Positions 1-7,249 of a stretch of DNA of 11,847 nucleotides are shown piece by piece. Within the stretch, counting starts at the first letter, position 1; every line of letters begins with the position of its first letter. Made by a program: the position numbers and the translations under genes. The DNA comes from an uncultured Bacillaceae bacterium (GTDB taxonomy: Bacteria > Bacillota > Bacilli > Bacillales > Caldibacillaceae), in the NCBI GenBank assembly GCA_937983015.1, contig CALKAK010000045.1, positions 1-11,847 of the forward strand. The letters are read 5' to 3'. The notes under the pieces are model-generated. The model saw nothing but the letters and a program-made list of their open reading frames with translations. It did not search any database and was not told where the DNA came from.

Positions 1-127
1 AACCCTTTTTTTAAAAATTATCGCATGAAAAATGAGTTTTTTTTGACCCGGATGGACTATTTTGACGGAAAACTTTCTTCGCTTAACGATTTATCTTGTT
101 TAATTCATTTTATTTTAAAAGGAAATA

Positions 128-136
128 TGGTAAAAT
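128..136 (+). promoter_or_regulatory. Possible extended -10 promoter beside the distal xylO
   Basis: TG-n-TAAAAT at 128-136 has the extended -10 form of sigma-A promoters. No good -35 box stands 17 bases upstream, which extended -10 promoters tolerate. The predicted start near 143 abuts the operator at 144. It points toward xylR but about 640 bases ahead of it, so it may be a relic of a lost gene or give a long-leader autoregulated xylR transcript. Confidence 0.3.
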
Positions 137-143
137 AATGACA

Positions 144-168
144 ATAGTTTGTTCGTTAAACGAACTAT
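144..168. promoter_or_regulatory. XylR operator (xylO-like), distal to xylR
   Basis: A 25-bp site with two 10-bp arms, ATAGTTTGTT and AACGAACTAT, around a 5-base spacer (CGTTA). Nine of ten arm positions pair. The arm sequence and 10-5-10 spacing match the Bacillus xyl operator as I remember it (TTAGTTTGTT, 5 bases, AACAAACTAA), and the second copy at 4726-4750. On the plus strand it directly follows an extended -10 box (TGGTAAAAT, 128-136), so it would overlap the start of a rightward transcript. A leftward gene beyond the window edge could equally be the target. Confidence 0.7.
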
Positions 169-584
169 CAAACAAAAAACTCATATACATATATGATTTT
201 ATTAAAATTTTAGGTGAATTTGTCTACTTTTTCATATATTCTAAAAGTAATTAAGGTACCTTTTTACGGTAATTGATCGCGATTCTTTGAGATCCCGATA
301 CAAATTTTCCACAACCTTTTGTCGGTTCATAAAACCATGACCACATGTTGAGTAAGATGTATGTTAATTTTGCTTTTTCCGGAAAGAATCCTTTAGAATT
401 TTTTTCATTTGGTTCAAGTAACGTGTTATCTCTAAATTAAGAAGAAAATGGAATTTTTTTCTGCTAAATTAATGTTTGGTACTGTTTACTTTCGCCGCAA
501 ACCCCGTCTAATTCATCATCTGATAAATGTACAAACGTATACGGCCATAAAAGTTTTTCGTGCATAGTATATAGTATAACGTTT

Positions 585-613
585 TTGACAAGTACATTCT
601 CGATCTATAACAT
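585..613 (+). promoter_or_regulatory. Candidate sigma-A promoter for xylR
   Basis: A perfect -35 box TTGACA (585-590) is followed after 17 bases by TAACAT (608-613), a moderate -10. This would leave a leader of about 160 bases before the xylR start. Another TTGACA lies at 724-729 but has no acceptable -10 at the right distance. The choice is uncertain. Confidence 0.3.
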
Positions 614-778
614 ATGAACATGGTACCGAAAATTTTTCAAAGTGGAAAAATTAGCTACTATGCTTGAAAATATGGTGTAATTTATACATGTGAGCAAAAA
701 CCTTTTTTCTGCCCTTAAATACGTTGACAATTCTTATCAGAACTATCTTGAAAATATCTTAAAGGAGTTAATTCACAA

Positions 779-1954
779 ATGTCTACTGTCACTGGAAATC
801 AGCAACTCGTAAAACAAATTAATAAAACTCTTGTCCTGGAAAAAGTGATGAATGAGGCGCCAATCTCCCGCGCATATATCGCCAAGCAATTGGGGCTGAA
901 TAAAGGGACCGTTTCCTCTCTCGTAAGCGAATTGATCGATGAACACCTTGTTTTTGAAACTGGTCCCGGTGAATCTAGCGGTGGTCGTAGACCGGTTATG
1001 CTTACGTTCAATAAAGATGCGGGTTATGCAATCGGTGTCGATCTCGGTGTCAATTATATTTTAAGTATATTGACGGATTTAAAGGGGAACGTGGTCAGAG
1101 AAATCTATCAACATATAACGAATACCGAGTATGAACATGTCTTTAGTATCATAAAGAAATCTATAAATGACTTGATCGAATCCGCTCCCGATAGTCCGTA
1201 TGGAATTATCGGAATCGGGATCGGTGTCCCCGGTATCGTTAACAATCAAGGGGAAATCCTGATCGCGCCTAACTTACACTGGGAAAACGTTCAATTAAAA
1301 GAGCAAATAGAAAAGACTTTTAATTTACCGGTGGTCATTGAAAATGAAGCGAATGCCGGTGCGTATGGGGAAAAACTTTTTGGTGCCGGTAAGGATTTTA
1401 ACAATATGATTTATGTCAGTGCCGGAATCGGGATCGGTGTTGGTATTATTATCGATGGAGAACTATACACCGGTAACAATGGTTATTCCGGAGAAATGGG
1501 GCACACGATCATCATGGTCGATGGTAAGAAATGCTCTTGTGGTAGTGTAGGCTGCTGGGAGCTATATGCATCGGAAAAAGCATTATTAGAACATGTAAAA
1601 GAAAAACATATTATAAATAGCGAGTGCCTGACCATCGAGATGCTCATCGAAGAGGCGGAAGCTGGGAACGATGCGATAATTGAAGTTTTTAAAGAGATCG
1701 GTAAATATCTCAGTGTGGGCATCAACAACATTATAAAAACCTTTAATCCCCAACAGGTTATCATCGGGAACCGACTGGCGATGTTACAAAAATGGATTGA
1801 GGTGCCGATTCAAGAGTTTATCCAAAAACATTGTAAACAATTTTTGCAAGAAGATTTATCGGTAGAGTTCTCGGCATTAAAAAAACACTCTGTTCCCGTA
1901 GGAGTTTCTGCACTATCGATTGAACATTTCTTAAAATCAAAAATACTATTTTAA
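779..1954 (+). CDS. xylR: Xylose-responsive transcriptional repressor XylR (ROK family)
   Basis: A 391-residue DNA-binding repressor that, in Bacillus, shuts off xylose-use genes until xylose binds. A winged-helix DNA-binding domain covers about residues 14-60 (IAKQLGLNKGTVSSLVSELI), followed by the XylR-type segment SSGGRRPVMLTFNKDAGY (67-83). The ROK domain follows, with the zinc motif H242, C252, C254, C259 in CSCGSVGCWE, and ENEANAGAYGEK near 188-199, both very close to remembered B. subtilis XylR. The ATG at 779 follows AAAGGAG (761-767) at 11 bases. Two XylR-type operators lie in this window, at 144-168 and 4726-4750. The second controls the chemoreceptor gene, which supports a xylose-regulon role. 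No xylA or xylB is in view; they may lie left of the window. A ROK sugar kinase is unlikely because of the N-terminal helix-turn-helix. Confidence 0.93.
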   Translation: MSTVTGNQQLVKQINKTLVLEKVMNEAPISRAYIAKQLGLNKGTVSSLVSELIDEHLVFETGPGESSGGRRPVMLTFNKDAGYAIGVDLGVNYILSILTDLKGNVVREIYQHITNTEYEHVFSIIKKSINDLIESAPDSPYGIIGIGIGVPGIVNNQGEILIAPNLHWENVQLKEQIEKTFNLPVVIENEANAGAYGEKLFGAGKDFNNMIYVSAGIGIGVGIIIDGELYTGNNGYSGEMGHTIIMVDGKKCSCGSVGCWELYASEKALLEHVKEKHIINSECLTIEMLIEEAEAGNDAIIEVFKEIGKYLSVGINNIIKTFNPQQVIIGNRLAMLQKWIEVPIQEFIQKHCKQFLQEDLSVEFSALKKHSVPVGVSALSIEHFLKSKILF

Positions 1955-2132
1955 TCGATAAGATGACCAGCCGTTAGTTGTCCAGTAAACCATAAAATTT
2001 CCTGGTTATATAAGGTTTTTTAAAGAAGTGAATCCTTCTCCCGTTTCGATTTATCTACATTCAAACCGATCGCTAGGCGATCACCACCATCTTGTTCGTA
2101 CAAATGCTCATTTCCACACGGCTGGAATTAAC

Positions 2133-2187
2133 ACAAAACTCTCCGCCACTGTTATCAGCACAATGAGGGAGAGTTTTGTCATTTTTT
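2133..2187 (+). terminator. Intrinsic terminator after xylR
   Basis: Perfect 12-bp arms ACAAAACTCTCC (2133-2144) and GGAGAGTTTTGT (2168-2179) enclose a 23-base loop and are followed by CATTTTTT, so termination is rightward. It lies about 180 bases past the xylR stop and at the end of the converging aldo/keto reductase pseudogene. The stretch between (1955-2132) holds only a small hairpin, GATCGC-TAG-GCGATC at 2068-2082. Confidence 0.85.
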
Positions 2188-2196
2188 CTCTCAAAT

Positions 2197-3052
2197 CTAT
2201 ATATTCAATTTAATGGAACAGAATCCTTTAATCGTTTCCGGGTCTCTCTGTGAATAGCAAAGACTTTTCCCGGTATCTAAGGTTTTGATCCTTTCCATAT
2301 CCTCTTGGTACAATTCATAATCAAAAATATTTTAAGTTCTCGATCATTCGACCCTTACTTGTCGTTTTTGGAATAGCGATAATTCCTCTTTGCGTTAACC
2401 AGCGCAAAATGATCTGAGCAACGGTTTTATTATATTTTTGCGATCGAAACTAATGTTTCATTTCGAAAAACGTTGTTTTCACACTTGGCCAGAGGGGCCC
2501 ACGCCTGAATCTGTACATCGTGCTCTTCCATCAATTTTTGACTTTCGATTTGTTGATCAAATGGATGCGTTTCCACCTGGTTCACCGCTGGAGTCACCTC
2601 ATGGTGGATGATAAAATCGATGAGATGTTCATCGTAGAAATTGCTGACTCCAATGGCTCTGACCTTTCCTTCACGATACAACTCTTCCATCGCCCTCCAT
2701 AAGCCGTATATATCGCCAAATGGATGATGGATCAAATACAGATCGATGTATTCCAGTTGTAATCGTTTTAAAGATTTTTCAAAAGCCCGTTTTTTTCATA
2801 TCCAGCATCTTGAATCCAAACTTTGGTCGTAATAAATCATTCATCGCGAGGGACTTCACTTCGCTTAATGGCTTTGCCAACCGCTTCTTCATTTAAGTAC
2901 GAAGCAGCGGTATCGATTAGGCGATACCCGACTCGGATCGCATCCAGTACACAGCGCTCACATTCTAAAGGATCATTGATTTGAAAAACGCCATACCCCA
3001 AAACGGGCATTTTCACTCCATTGTTCAATGTATCGGTTTTTATTTTTGCCAA
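2197..3052 (-). pseudogene. Aldo/keto reductase (AKR5-like), decayed
   Basis: The pieces together read as a near full-length NADPH-dependent aldo/keto reductase of about 280 residues. The N-terminal part has GVKMPVLGYGVFQI and the catalytic Asp and Tyr in LIDTAASY. The middle has the catalytic Lys in FITTKVW and His in LIHHPFGD, then VRAIGVSNF and PAVNQVETHP. The end has WLTQRGIIAIPKTT and a DPET tail. Four lesions break it: a TGA in place of a residue at 2837-2839; one A lost in the run at 2790-2796; a net two-base loss (or one-base gain) in the run at 2435-2439; and one extra base near 2322-2330. The TTG start at 3052 has no clear ribosome binding site. It sits between xylR and the mutarotase, so it may once have reduced an aldose. 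No functional full-length product is expected. Confidence 0.85.
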
Positions 3053-3458
3053 TTATTATTAATGTAGTTATCGGTAATATACCATAACAAATTAATGGTT
3101 TGAGAGTTTCACAGGAATATCACATATGCTCATTATCTCGTTCACGGGACCATTTGAAAATCATTAATTTTTCTTTCTGATATGATCCCTTTGGGAACTA
3201 TCGCGTACAAATCAGGTAGGCGAAGCATCTACGATCACTTTATACCGATTTATATCAAACTACTTTTTTAGTCATACGGTTATTTATTACAAATTCAATT
3301 TGGTTCCAGAGGCGATTTGACCCATCCTCACTTCTAATTAAAAAATAGTAGTACAAACCCTTGCCCAGGTCCGTACTACCAATGCGGTTATGATTTCTTA
3401 TTTTTAAATCGATAAAATCCAAAAACTTCTTAATTTCATCATTTTTCCCGGTAATCGT
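3053..3458. other. Gap between AKR pseudogene and aldose epimerase
   Basis: I see no gene in these 406 bases. The only supported element is the minus-strand terminator at 3342-3380. No promoter with good -35 and -10 spacing was found for the aldo/keto reductase pseudogene; TTGAAA (3154) and TATGAT (3181) on the plus strand are 21 bases apart, too far to accept. Confidence 0.5.
3342..3380 (-). terminator. Intrinsic terminator of the aldose epimerase gene
   Basis: On the minus strand the arm GTAGTAC (3379-3373) pairs with GTACTAC (3354-3348) across an 18-base loop and is followed by TATTTTTT. It lies about 80 bases past the stop of the epimerase gene. The stem is short, so efficiency is uncertain. 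Confidence 0.6.
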
Positions 3459-4514
3459 TTATTCCTCTACCGTAAACGTGTACACCGTTTTTGCTTCATA
3501 AGTATCCCCCGGCTCGAGGATCACTTGCTGAAAATGCGGATGGTGAATCGCATCGGAATAGCCTTGTGTTTCCAGACAAACTCCTAGATACGGACGGGAC
3601 ATCACACCCTCTTTCAATTCCAATGTTTCCGGTATCGTGTTTCCGGTGTAAAGAATGACACAAGGTTGGTCAGTTTCCACGATCAACTTCCGGCCGGATT
3701 CGTGATCGACCAGCTCAATTTCCCGGGAAAAGTGTTCATCGAGAACGAAGGGATGATCGTAGCCATTTCCTACAAGCTTATTCTGTTCATGGTCAGAATT
3801 CTTACCCGTAATTAACTTCTGGCCTCCTCGAAAATCAAATGGCGTATCCGAAACATCAACCAGTTTACCTGTCGGAATTAATTCGTCATCCAATTCGAGA
3901 AAACGGCTACTTTTCATTTTCAATTCATGCGCAAGAACATCCTTTTGCAAATTGCCGGTTAAATTAAAATAGGTATGGTTCGTTAAATTGACCAATGTTT
4001 TTTTATCGGTTGTCGCTGTACAGAAAAACTCCCATCGATTATCATTTGTGAGGAAATAAGTAACGGTGACTTGAAGATTTCCCGGATAGCCTTCTTCCCC
4101 ATCTTCACTCGTATAAGTAAAGCGAACTCCGACTTTATTTTTTTCTTCTACCGTTTCTGCCCGCCAAACTTTTTTATTAAATCCTTCCGGTCCTCCGTGT
4201 AAATGGTGTTTGCCCTCATTTGCCGGTAGTTTGTACACATTGCCATCCAGAGTAAATTCCGAGTTCCCAATTCGACCGGCAACCCTGCCAATGATCGAGC
4301 CAAAATACGGTTGTTCTTTTTTCAAATAGTCTTCGATTCGTTCAAACCCGAGCACAATATTCGCCAAATTACCGTCTCGATCAGGTGTTTTGATTTCGGT
4401 TACAGTACAGCCTAAATTCGTGCAGCTCAAACTAATTCCACGGTCATTTTCCAACGTGTATAAAAAAACATCCTTCCCTTCAATCTGTCCTTTTTTTTCA
4501 ACGTGAATTCGCAT
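3459..4514 (-). CDS. galM: Aldose 1-epimerase (galactose/xylose mutarotase)
   Basis: A 351-residue cytoplasmic enzyme that interconverts alpha and beta anomers of free aldoses, the usual family length. Visible motifs: GRVAGRI (76-82) with the substrate-binding Arg; KHHLHGG (102-108); NLTNHTYFNL (177-186) with catalytic base His180; NGYDHPF (250-256) with the substrate-binding Asp; and GVCLETQ (311-317) with catalytic Glu315. The ATG at 4514 follows AGGTGG (minus strand, 4526-4521) at 6 bases. In lactobacilli and some bacilli such genes sit with xylose-use genes, and here the gene lies between xylR and a XylR-controlled chemoreceptor, so xylose is a likely substrate. This is inference; motifs do not separate galactose, glucose and xylose forms. 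Regulation is unclear: the xylO-like site is over 200 bases upstream, but a perfect palindrome lies nearer (4598-4611). Confidence 0.92.
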   Translation of the reverse strand: MRIHVEKKGQIEGKDVFLYTLENDRGISLSCTNLGCTVTEIKTPDRDGNLANIVLGFERIEDYLKKEQPYFGSIIGRVAGRIGNSEFTLDGNVYKLPANEGKHHLHGGPEGFNKKVWRAETVEEKNKVGVRFTYTSEDGEEGYPGNLQVTVTYFLTNDNRWEFFCTATTDKKTLVNLTNHTYFNLTGNLQKDVLAHELKMKSSRFLELDDELIPTGKLVDVSDTPFDFRGGQKLITGKNSDHEQNKLVGNGYDHPFVLDEHFSREIELVDHESGRKLIVETDQPCVILYTGNTIPETLELKEGVMSRPYLGVCLETQGYSDAIHHPHFQQVILEPGDTYEAKTVYTFTVEE

Positions 4515-4597
4515 GCACGACCACCTACCCTTCAGATTTTTTCAAGAAGTTTACGCATGAGTACAAAATACGATTCGCATCATCCAAAAACTAGAAC

Positions 4598-4611
4598 AGT
4601 TTTGCAAAACT
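4598..4611. promoter_or_regulatory. Perfect 14-bp palindrome, possible operator
   Basis: AGTTTTGCAAAACT is a perfect inverted repeat with no spacer. It lies 13 bases beyond the candidate epimerase -10 box, over the likely transcription start, a typical place for a repressor. It is unlike the xylO sites and lacks the central CG of LacI/CcpA sites. The binding protein is unknown. Confidence 0.4.
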
Positions 4612-4624
4612 ATCATTCTTAATC

Positions 4625-4655
4625 ATTATATTTCGTGAGAATATGTTTTTGACAA
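4625..4655 (-). promoter_or_regulatory. Weak candidate promoter for the aldose epimerase gene
   Basis: On the minus strand TTGTCA (4655-4650) and a perfect TATAAT (4630-4625) are separated by 19 bases, two more than ideal. Transcription would begin near 4618, about 100 bases before the ATG at 4514. No better pair was found in this divergent gap. Confidence 0.35.
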
Positions 4656-4725
4656 ATCTAAACATACGGTATTTCTTAAGATTGTTATCTAAATGTTATT
4701 ACTAAATAACCCCCTTTTATATAAA

Positions 4726-4750
4726 TTAGTTTGACCGGCAAACAAACTAA
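4726..4750. promoter_or_regulatory. XylR operator (xylO) at the chemoreceptor promoter
   Basis: A 25-bp site with arms TTAGTTTGAC and AACAAACTAA around a 5-base spacer (CGGCA). Eight of ten arm positions pair, and the right arm equals the remembered Bacillus xylO arm exactly. It shares the 10-5-10 form of the site at 144-168. It covers the whole -35 box (4731-4736) of the chemoreceptor promoter and most of its spacer, so bound XylR should block RNA polymerase. Confidence 0.8.
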
Positions 4751-4759
4751 GTTTATTAT
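4731..4759 (+). promoter_or_regulatory. Sigma-A promoter of the chemoreceptor gene
   Basis: The -35 box TTGACC (4731-4736) and -10 box TATTAT (4754-4759) are separated by exactly 17 bases; each matches five of six consensus positions. The start would be near 4766, giving a leader of about 120 bases. It looks like a vegetative promoter. I saw no sigma-D form here, although sigma-D is usual for many Bacillus chemotaxis genes. Confidence 0.75.
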
Positions 4760-4783
4760 AATAATAACATATATATTCTTAAT

Positions 4784-4797
4784 TGGAAACGCTTTCC
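4784..4797 (+). promoter_or_regulatory. cre site for CcpA catabolite repression
   Basis: TGGAAACGCTTTCC matches 12 of 14 positions of the cre consensus TGWAARCGYTWWCW. It lies about 18-31 bases past the predicted transcription start of the chemoreceptor gene, a position where CcpA acts as a block. Together with the xylO site this gives the double control (inducer present, glucose absent) known for xylose genes in bacilli. Confidence 0.7.
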
Positions 4798-4884
4798 CTA
4801 TCAAACGAATTGCTTTACAATATAATATTGTACTCATTTCTCCAAAATTACGAAACTATATCACGTGTCCAGGAGCTGAAAAAA

Positions 4885-6939
4885 ATGAGTGTTCAAAAGC
4901 AGTTGTTGGGATTATCCGTTGGGTTACTGCTTGCATGGGTCATCAGTCAGTTTTTCACTTTGATAGGGAATTTACTGTTATTGATAGGAATCGCTGGAAT
5001 CTTTTCCATCTATCTTAGAGAAAAACGAAAACAGGATCCGGCCGACGTTCTAGCAGAAACGATCAAAACGGGAAATCTACAAGACTTGAAAAAAGATGAC
5101 CTGGCCGAACATCCAGCACTTGAATACATATTAAATGTTTTTACACAAACTGTAAAGGATTTCCAGGAATCCATCGACGAAATTCAAAAACTGACAAAAA
5201 TCGTGATCGAAACCGCGAATGAATCAACAGAGAAAGCGAATCTCATGTCCGATGTGAATCTGACAGTTTCACGAGGAGCACAACTGCAAGCAGAAGATGC
5301 TGAACAAATGAGTAAAAATACCGACGAACTCGCCCAACGATTTCAAAACGTTTTAGATGCTGTGACAGCAATGCAGGAATCGATTAATAGTTTCCAGGAA
5401 TTAATGACACAAGGAAATCAACGACTGTCAGCAACGCTCGCTTCCAGTGAAAGCACTAAAGAGGAACTGAATCGAGTTTTTGAAACGATCGAACTACTAA
5501 ACCACAGTCTCTCCCAAATTCATACCATAACCGATGTAATTACCGAAATTGCTTCGCAAACAAATTTACTCTCGTTAAATGCCCAAATCGAAGCGGCCCG
5601 GGCCGGCGAAGCGGGTAGGGGCTTTTCTGTGGTCGCAACCGAGATCCGTAAATTGGCGGACCAAAGTCATGAATCAGCGTCTGAAATCAGTCAAATATTG
5701 AAGAATTTGACGGAAAAGATCAACGCGATGATCGCTTCCGTCGAATCGACGAGTGAGAAATTTTCCGTTCAACAAGAATCCGTCGAAAAAGTCAATCAGC
5801 TGTTTGAAGAATTCAAGGCTAATGTTCAAGCCATATCCGATGAGCAAAAGAATATTCGCAACCAGATGGCCCATCTTGATGATGCGAAAAATAAAATTAT
5901 CGGCGCCATTGAAAATATCACGATGATCGCCCAACAAACCGCCGCTTCAACCCAGGAAGCTGCAACTTTGAGCATGCAGCAGAAACAATCAAATGATATT
6001 TTACTCGATCTCTCCGAACAATTGCAAAAGCTCGTCACCCAAGTTGAACGGTCGATCGATATTTATAAAGTAGATCGCAAGGAGAAAAGCGCTAAAAAAA
6101 TCGCCTTTGTCAGCAATTTACAAATGGGACATCCTTTTACCGAATTGATGATCAAGAATGGCGAAAATGCGGCACGTAAATACGGGTTTCATTTTACGGT
6201 AAAATACATGGAACGTTTCGAACCAGATGAACAAATTCAGAATATCGAAGAGTTGAAAGAAGAAGGGCTTGACTATTTGATCTTGATTCCTTATGGTCAG
6301 GAAAGAATCGTACCGGTAATCAACGATCTGTACGAGGAAGGAATTCCAACGATTTGTGTCGATGTTGATATTCCAGAAAGTCAACGTATCAGTTTTATCG
6401 GCACGGATAACTACGATGCCGGTGTCCAAATGGGAGAGTTGATCGCCAAGCAACTCAATGGTAAAGGCCGAGTCATTCTCAGCTCCTTTAATTTTGAACA
6501 GGAAAATTTACAAGAACGGATCCAGGGAATTCGTGACGTGCTGGCCAAACATCCTGACATTCAAATCGTAGGAGAACAGATCGGCTATTACGATCATAAC
6601 GAACGGGCTAAAGATTTCGAAAGAGTCGTACAAAAAGCCGGTGATTTTGACCTAGCCGCCGGCGTGGACAGTGATTTTGGTTCCGTCATGACCCTTTATG
6701 CCAAGAAACATGATATTACCGGAAAACAGTTCATAGGTTTTGACGATAACCCGGCTAACCTGGAGGCTATTAAAAAAGGCGTACTGGATGCCGTAGTGGC
6801 TCAACGCCAACGGCTTTTCGCCGAACGCGCTGTTAAGAAAATTTTCGATCTAGAAGCTGGAAAAAATATAGAAGAAACAGAACTACTTGGAACATTCGTG
6901 ATCAACAAAAATAACGTGGATGTGCTTTTAAAACAGTAA
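4885..6939 (+). CDS. Chemoreceptor with C-terminal cytoplasmic sugar-binding domain
   Basis: A 684-residue methyl-accepting chemotaxis protein of unusual build. Residues 7-21 and 26-44 are two close membrane helices, followed by basic REKRKQ, so both ends should be inside the cell with almost no external part. I see no HAMP domain. Residues about 65-395 form the MCP coiled coil, with the hairpin tip at 221-261 (ASQTNLLSLN, EAARAGEAGRGFSVVA). Residues 404-684 are a type-1 periplasmic-binding-protein fold like RbsB or the LacI effector domain (KKIAFVSN, FIGTDNYDAG, NLQERIQGIRD, FIGFDDNP, AVVAQRQ), retaining positions that match sugar-contacting Arg, Asp and Gln of RbsB. No membrane helix precedes it, so it should be cytosolic. 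The ATG at 4885 has AGGAG 9 bases upstream; an in-frame TTG at 4783 lies inside the cre site and is rejected. Promoter, xylO and cre lie just upstream. The ligand is not visible; xylose or a derivative is inferred. Confidence 0.88.
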   Translation: MSVQKQLLGLSVGLLLAWVISQFFTLIGNLLLLIGIAGIFSIYLREKRKQDPADVLAETIKTGNLQDLKKDDLAEHPALEYILNVFTQTVKDFQESIDEIQKLTKIVIETANESTEKANLMSDVNLTVSRGAQLQAEDAEQMSKNTDELAQRFQNVLDAVTAMQESINSFQELMTQGNQRLSATLASSESTKEELNRVFETIELLNHSLSQIHTITDVITEIASQTNLLSLNAQIEAARAGEAGRGFSVVATEIRKLADQSHESASEISQILKNLTEKINAMIASVESTSEKFSVQQESVEKVNQLFEEFKANVQAISDEQKNIRNQMAHLDDAKNKIIGAIENITMIAQQTAASTQEAATLSMQQKQSNDILLDLSEQLQKLVTQVERSIDIYKVDRKEKSAKKIAFVSNLQMGHPFTELMIKNGENAARKYGFHFTVKYMERFEPDEQIQNIEELKEEGLDYLILIPYGQERIVPVINDLYEEGIPTICVDVDIPESQRISFIGTDNYDAGVQMGELIAKQLNGKGRVILSSFNFEQENLQERIQGIRDVLAKHPDIQIVGEQIGYYDHNERAKDFERVVQKAGDFDLAAGVDSDFGSVMTLYAKKHDITGKQFIGFDDNPANLEAIKKGVLDAVVAQRQRLFAERAVKKIFDLEAGKNIEETELLGTFVINKNNVDVLLKQ

Positions 6940-7002
6940 AACCATGCTTGCTACTTCGATTGGTTGATCTGTTTGATCTTTGTAAGATCGTCTAAAGTAT
7001 TT

Positions 7003-7045
7003 CGGGGGCTGTGACGACAATTAACAGCCCCCGTTCTATATTTCC
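7003..7045 (+). terminator. Terminator after the chemoreceptor gene
   Basis: Perfect 10-bp arms CGGGGGCTGT (7003-7012) and ACAGCCCCCG (7024-7033) with an 11-base loop, followed by TTCTATATTT. The stem is very GC-rich but the T run is broken. A small hairpin, GATCTT-TGT-AAGATC (6975-6989), precedes it. Confidence 0.75.
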
Positions 7046-7099
7046 ATGTTCACATGATGAATTACGCTTTTCTAAGCTGTAAAATATGATCATCCTCAA

Positions 7100-7249
7100 C
7101 TACAAATACGCCTCGTTAGGTTTATCAGAAAGTTCTTCCAAAGTGAGGAAATCAAAGCGAACTTCCTGCTCCTTCCCCATGGGACTGCAAGCGTAAAGCC
7201 CGGCTTGAAACACGGCACGAAATTGAACTTCCCGTATCGTTTTCATCAT
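7100..7249 (-). pseudogene. Fragment resembling the C-terminus of a DUF1349-type protein
   Basis: A 49-codon minus-strand stretch ends in FQAGLYACSPMGKEQEVRF and a short acidic tail. This resembles the last strands of DUF1349 proteins (concanavalin-like fold; typically a G-x-x-A-x-SP-x-G-x-x-F-x-V-x-F pattern), recalled from memory. Upstream, a different frame reads SIDFESFTIRTLVSQDIKLD and then hits a stop at 7257-7259, so any larger gene is broken. There is no ribosome binding site before the Met pair at 7249. It lies just past the stop of the HAD gene on the same strand. A chance open frame remains possible. Confidence 0.4.

Larger units (their letters stand above)
1..778. other. Long AT-rich intergenic region upstream of xylR
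   Basis: No intact gene is visible. It holds a XylR-type operator at 144-168 (listed separately), an A/T-rich hairpin at 181-196 (arms TCATATA/TATATGA), and a possible sigma-A promoter at 585-613. On the minus strand, protein-like stretches appear without ribosome binding sites: 464-565 (33 codons beginning MHEKLLWPYTF) and 264-436 (containing LTYILLNMWSWFY), with an overlapping frame reading MNRQKVVEN. They may be remnants of a decayed gene. I cannot assign a family. The gap is much longer than usual for a bacillus xylR upstream region, which fits loss of a gene here. Confidence 0.5.

Noticed and set aside
144..168. A mobile-element inverted repeat or integration site
   Set aside because: No transposase or matching distant end was seen, and the form fits a XylR operator shared with 4726-4750.
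2110..2184. Minus-strand 24-codon hydrophobic peptide beginning MTKLSLIVL
   Set aside because: It is made almost entirely of the terminator hairpin and has only a weak purine stretch as a ribosome binding site.
2028..2213. Open frame on the plus strand after xylR
   Set aside because: It runs through the xylR terminator and the end of the aldo/keto reductase pseudogene, has no ribosome binding site, and has no recognisable family.
4783..4884. A 34-residue N-terminal extension of the chemoreceptor from TTG 4783
   Set aside because: The TTG lies inside the cre site, has no ribosome binding site, and sits about 17 bases after the predicted transcription start. ATG 4885 has AGGAG at 9 bases and gives a normal membrane start.
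6118..6453. 111-codon minus-strand frame inside the sugar-binding domain of the chemoreceptor
   Set aside because: It mirrors a clearly conserved domain on the plus strand; no start signal or family.
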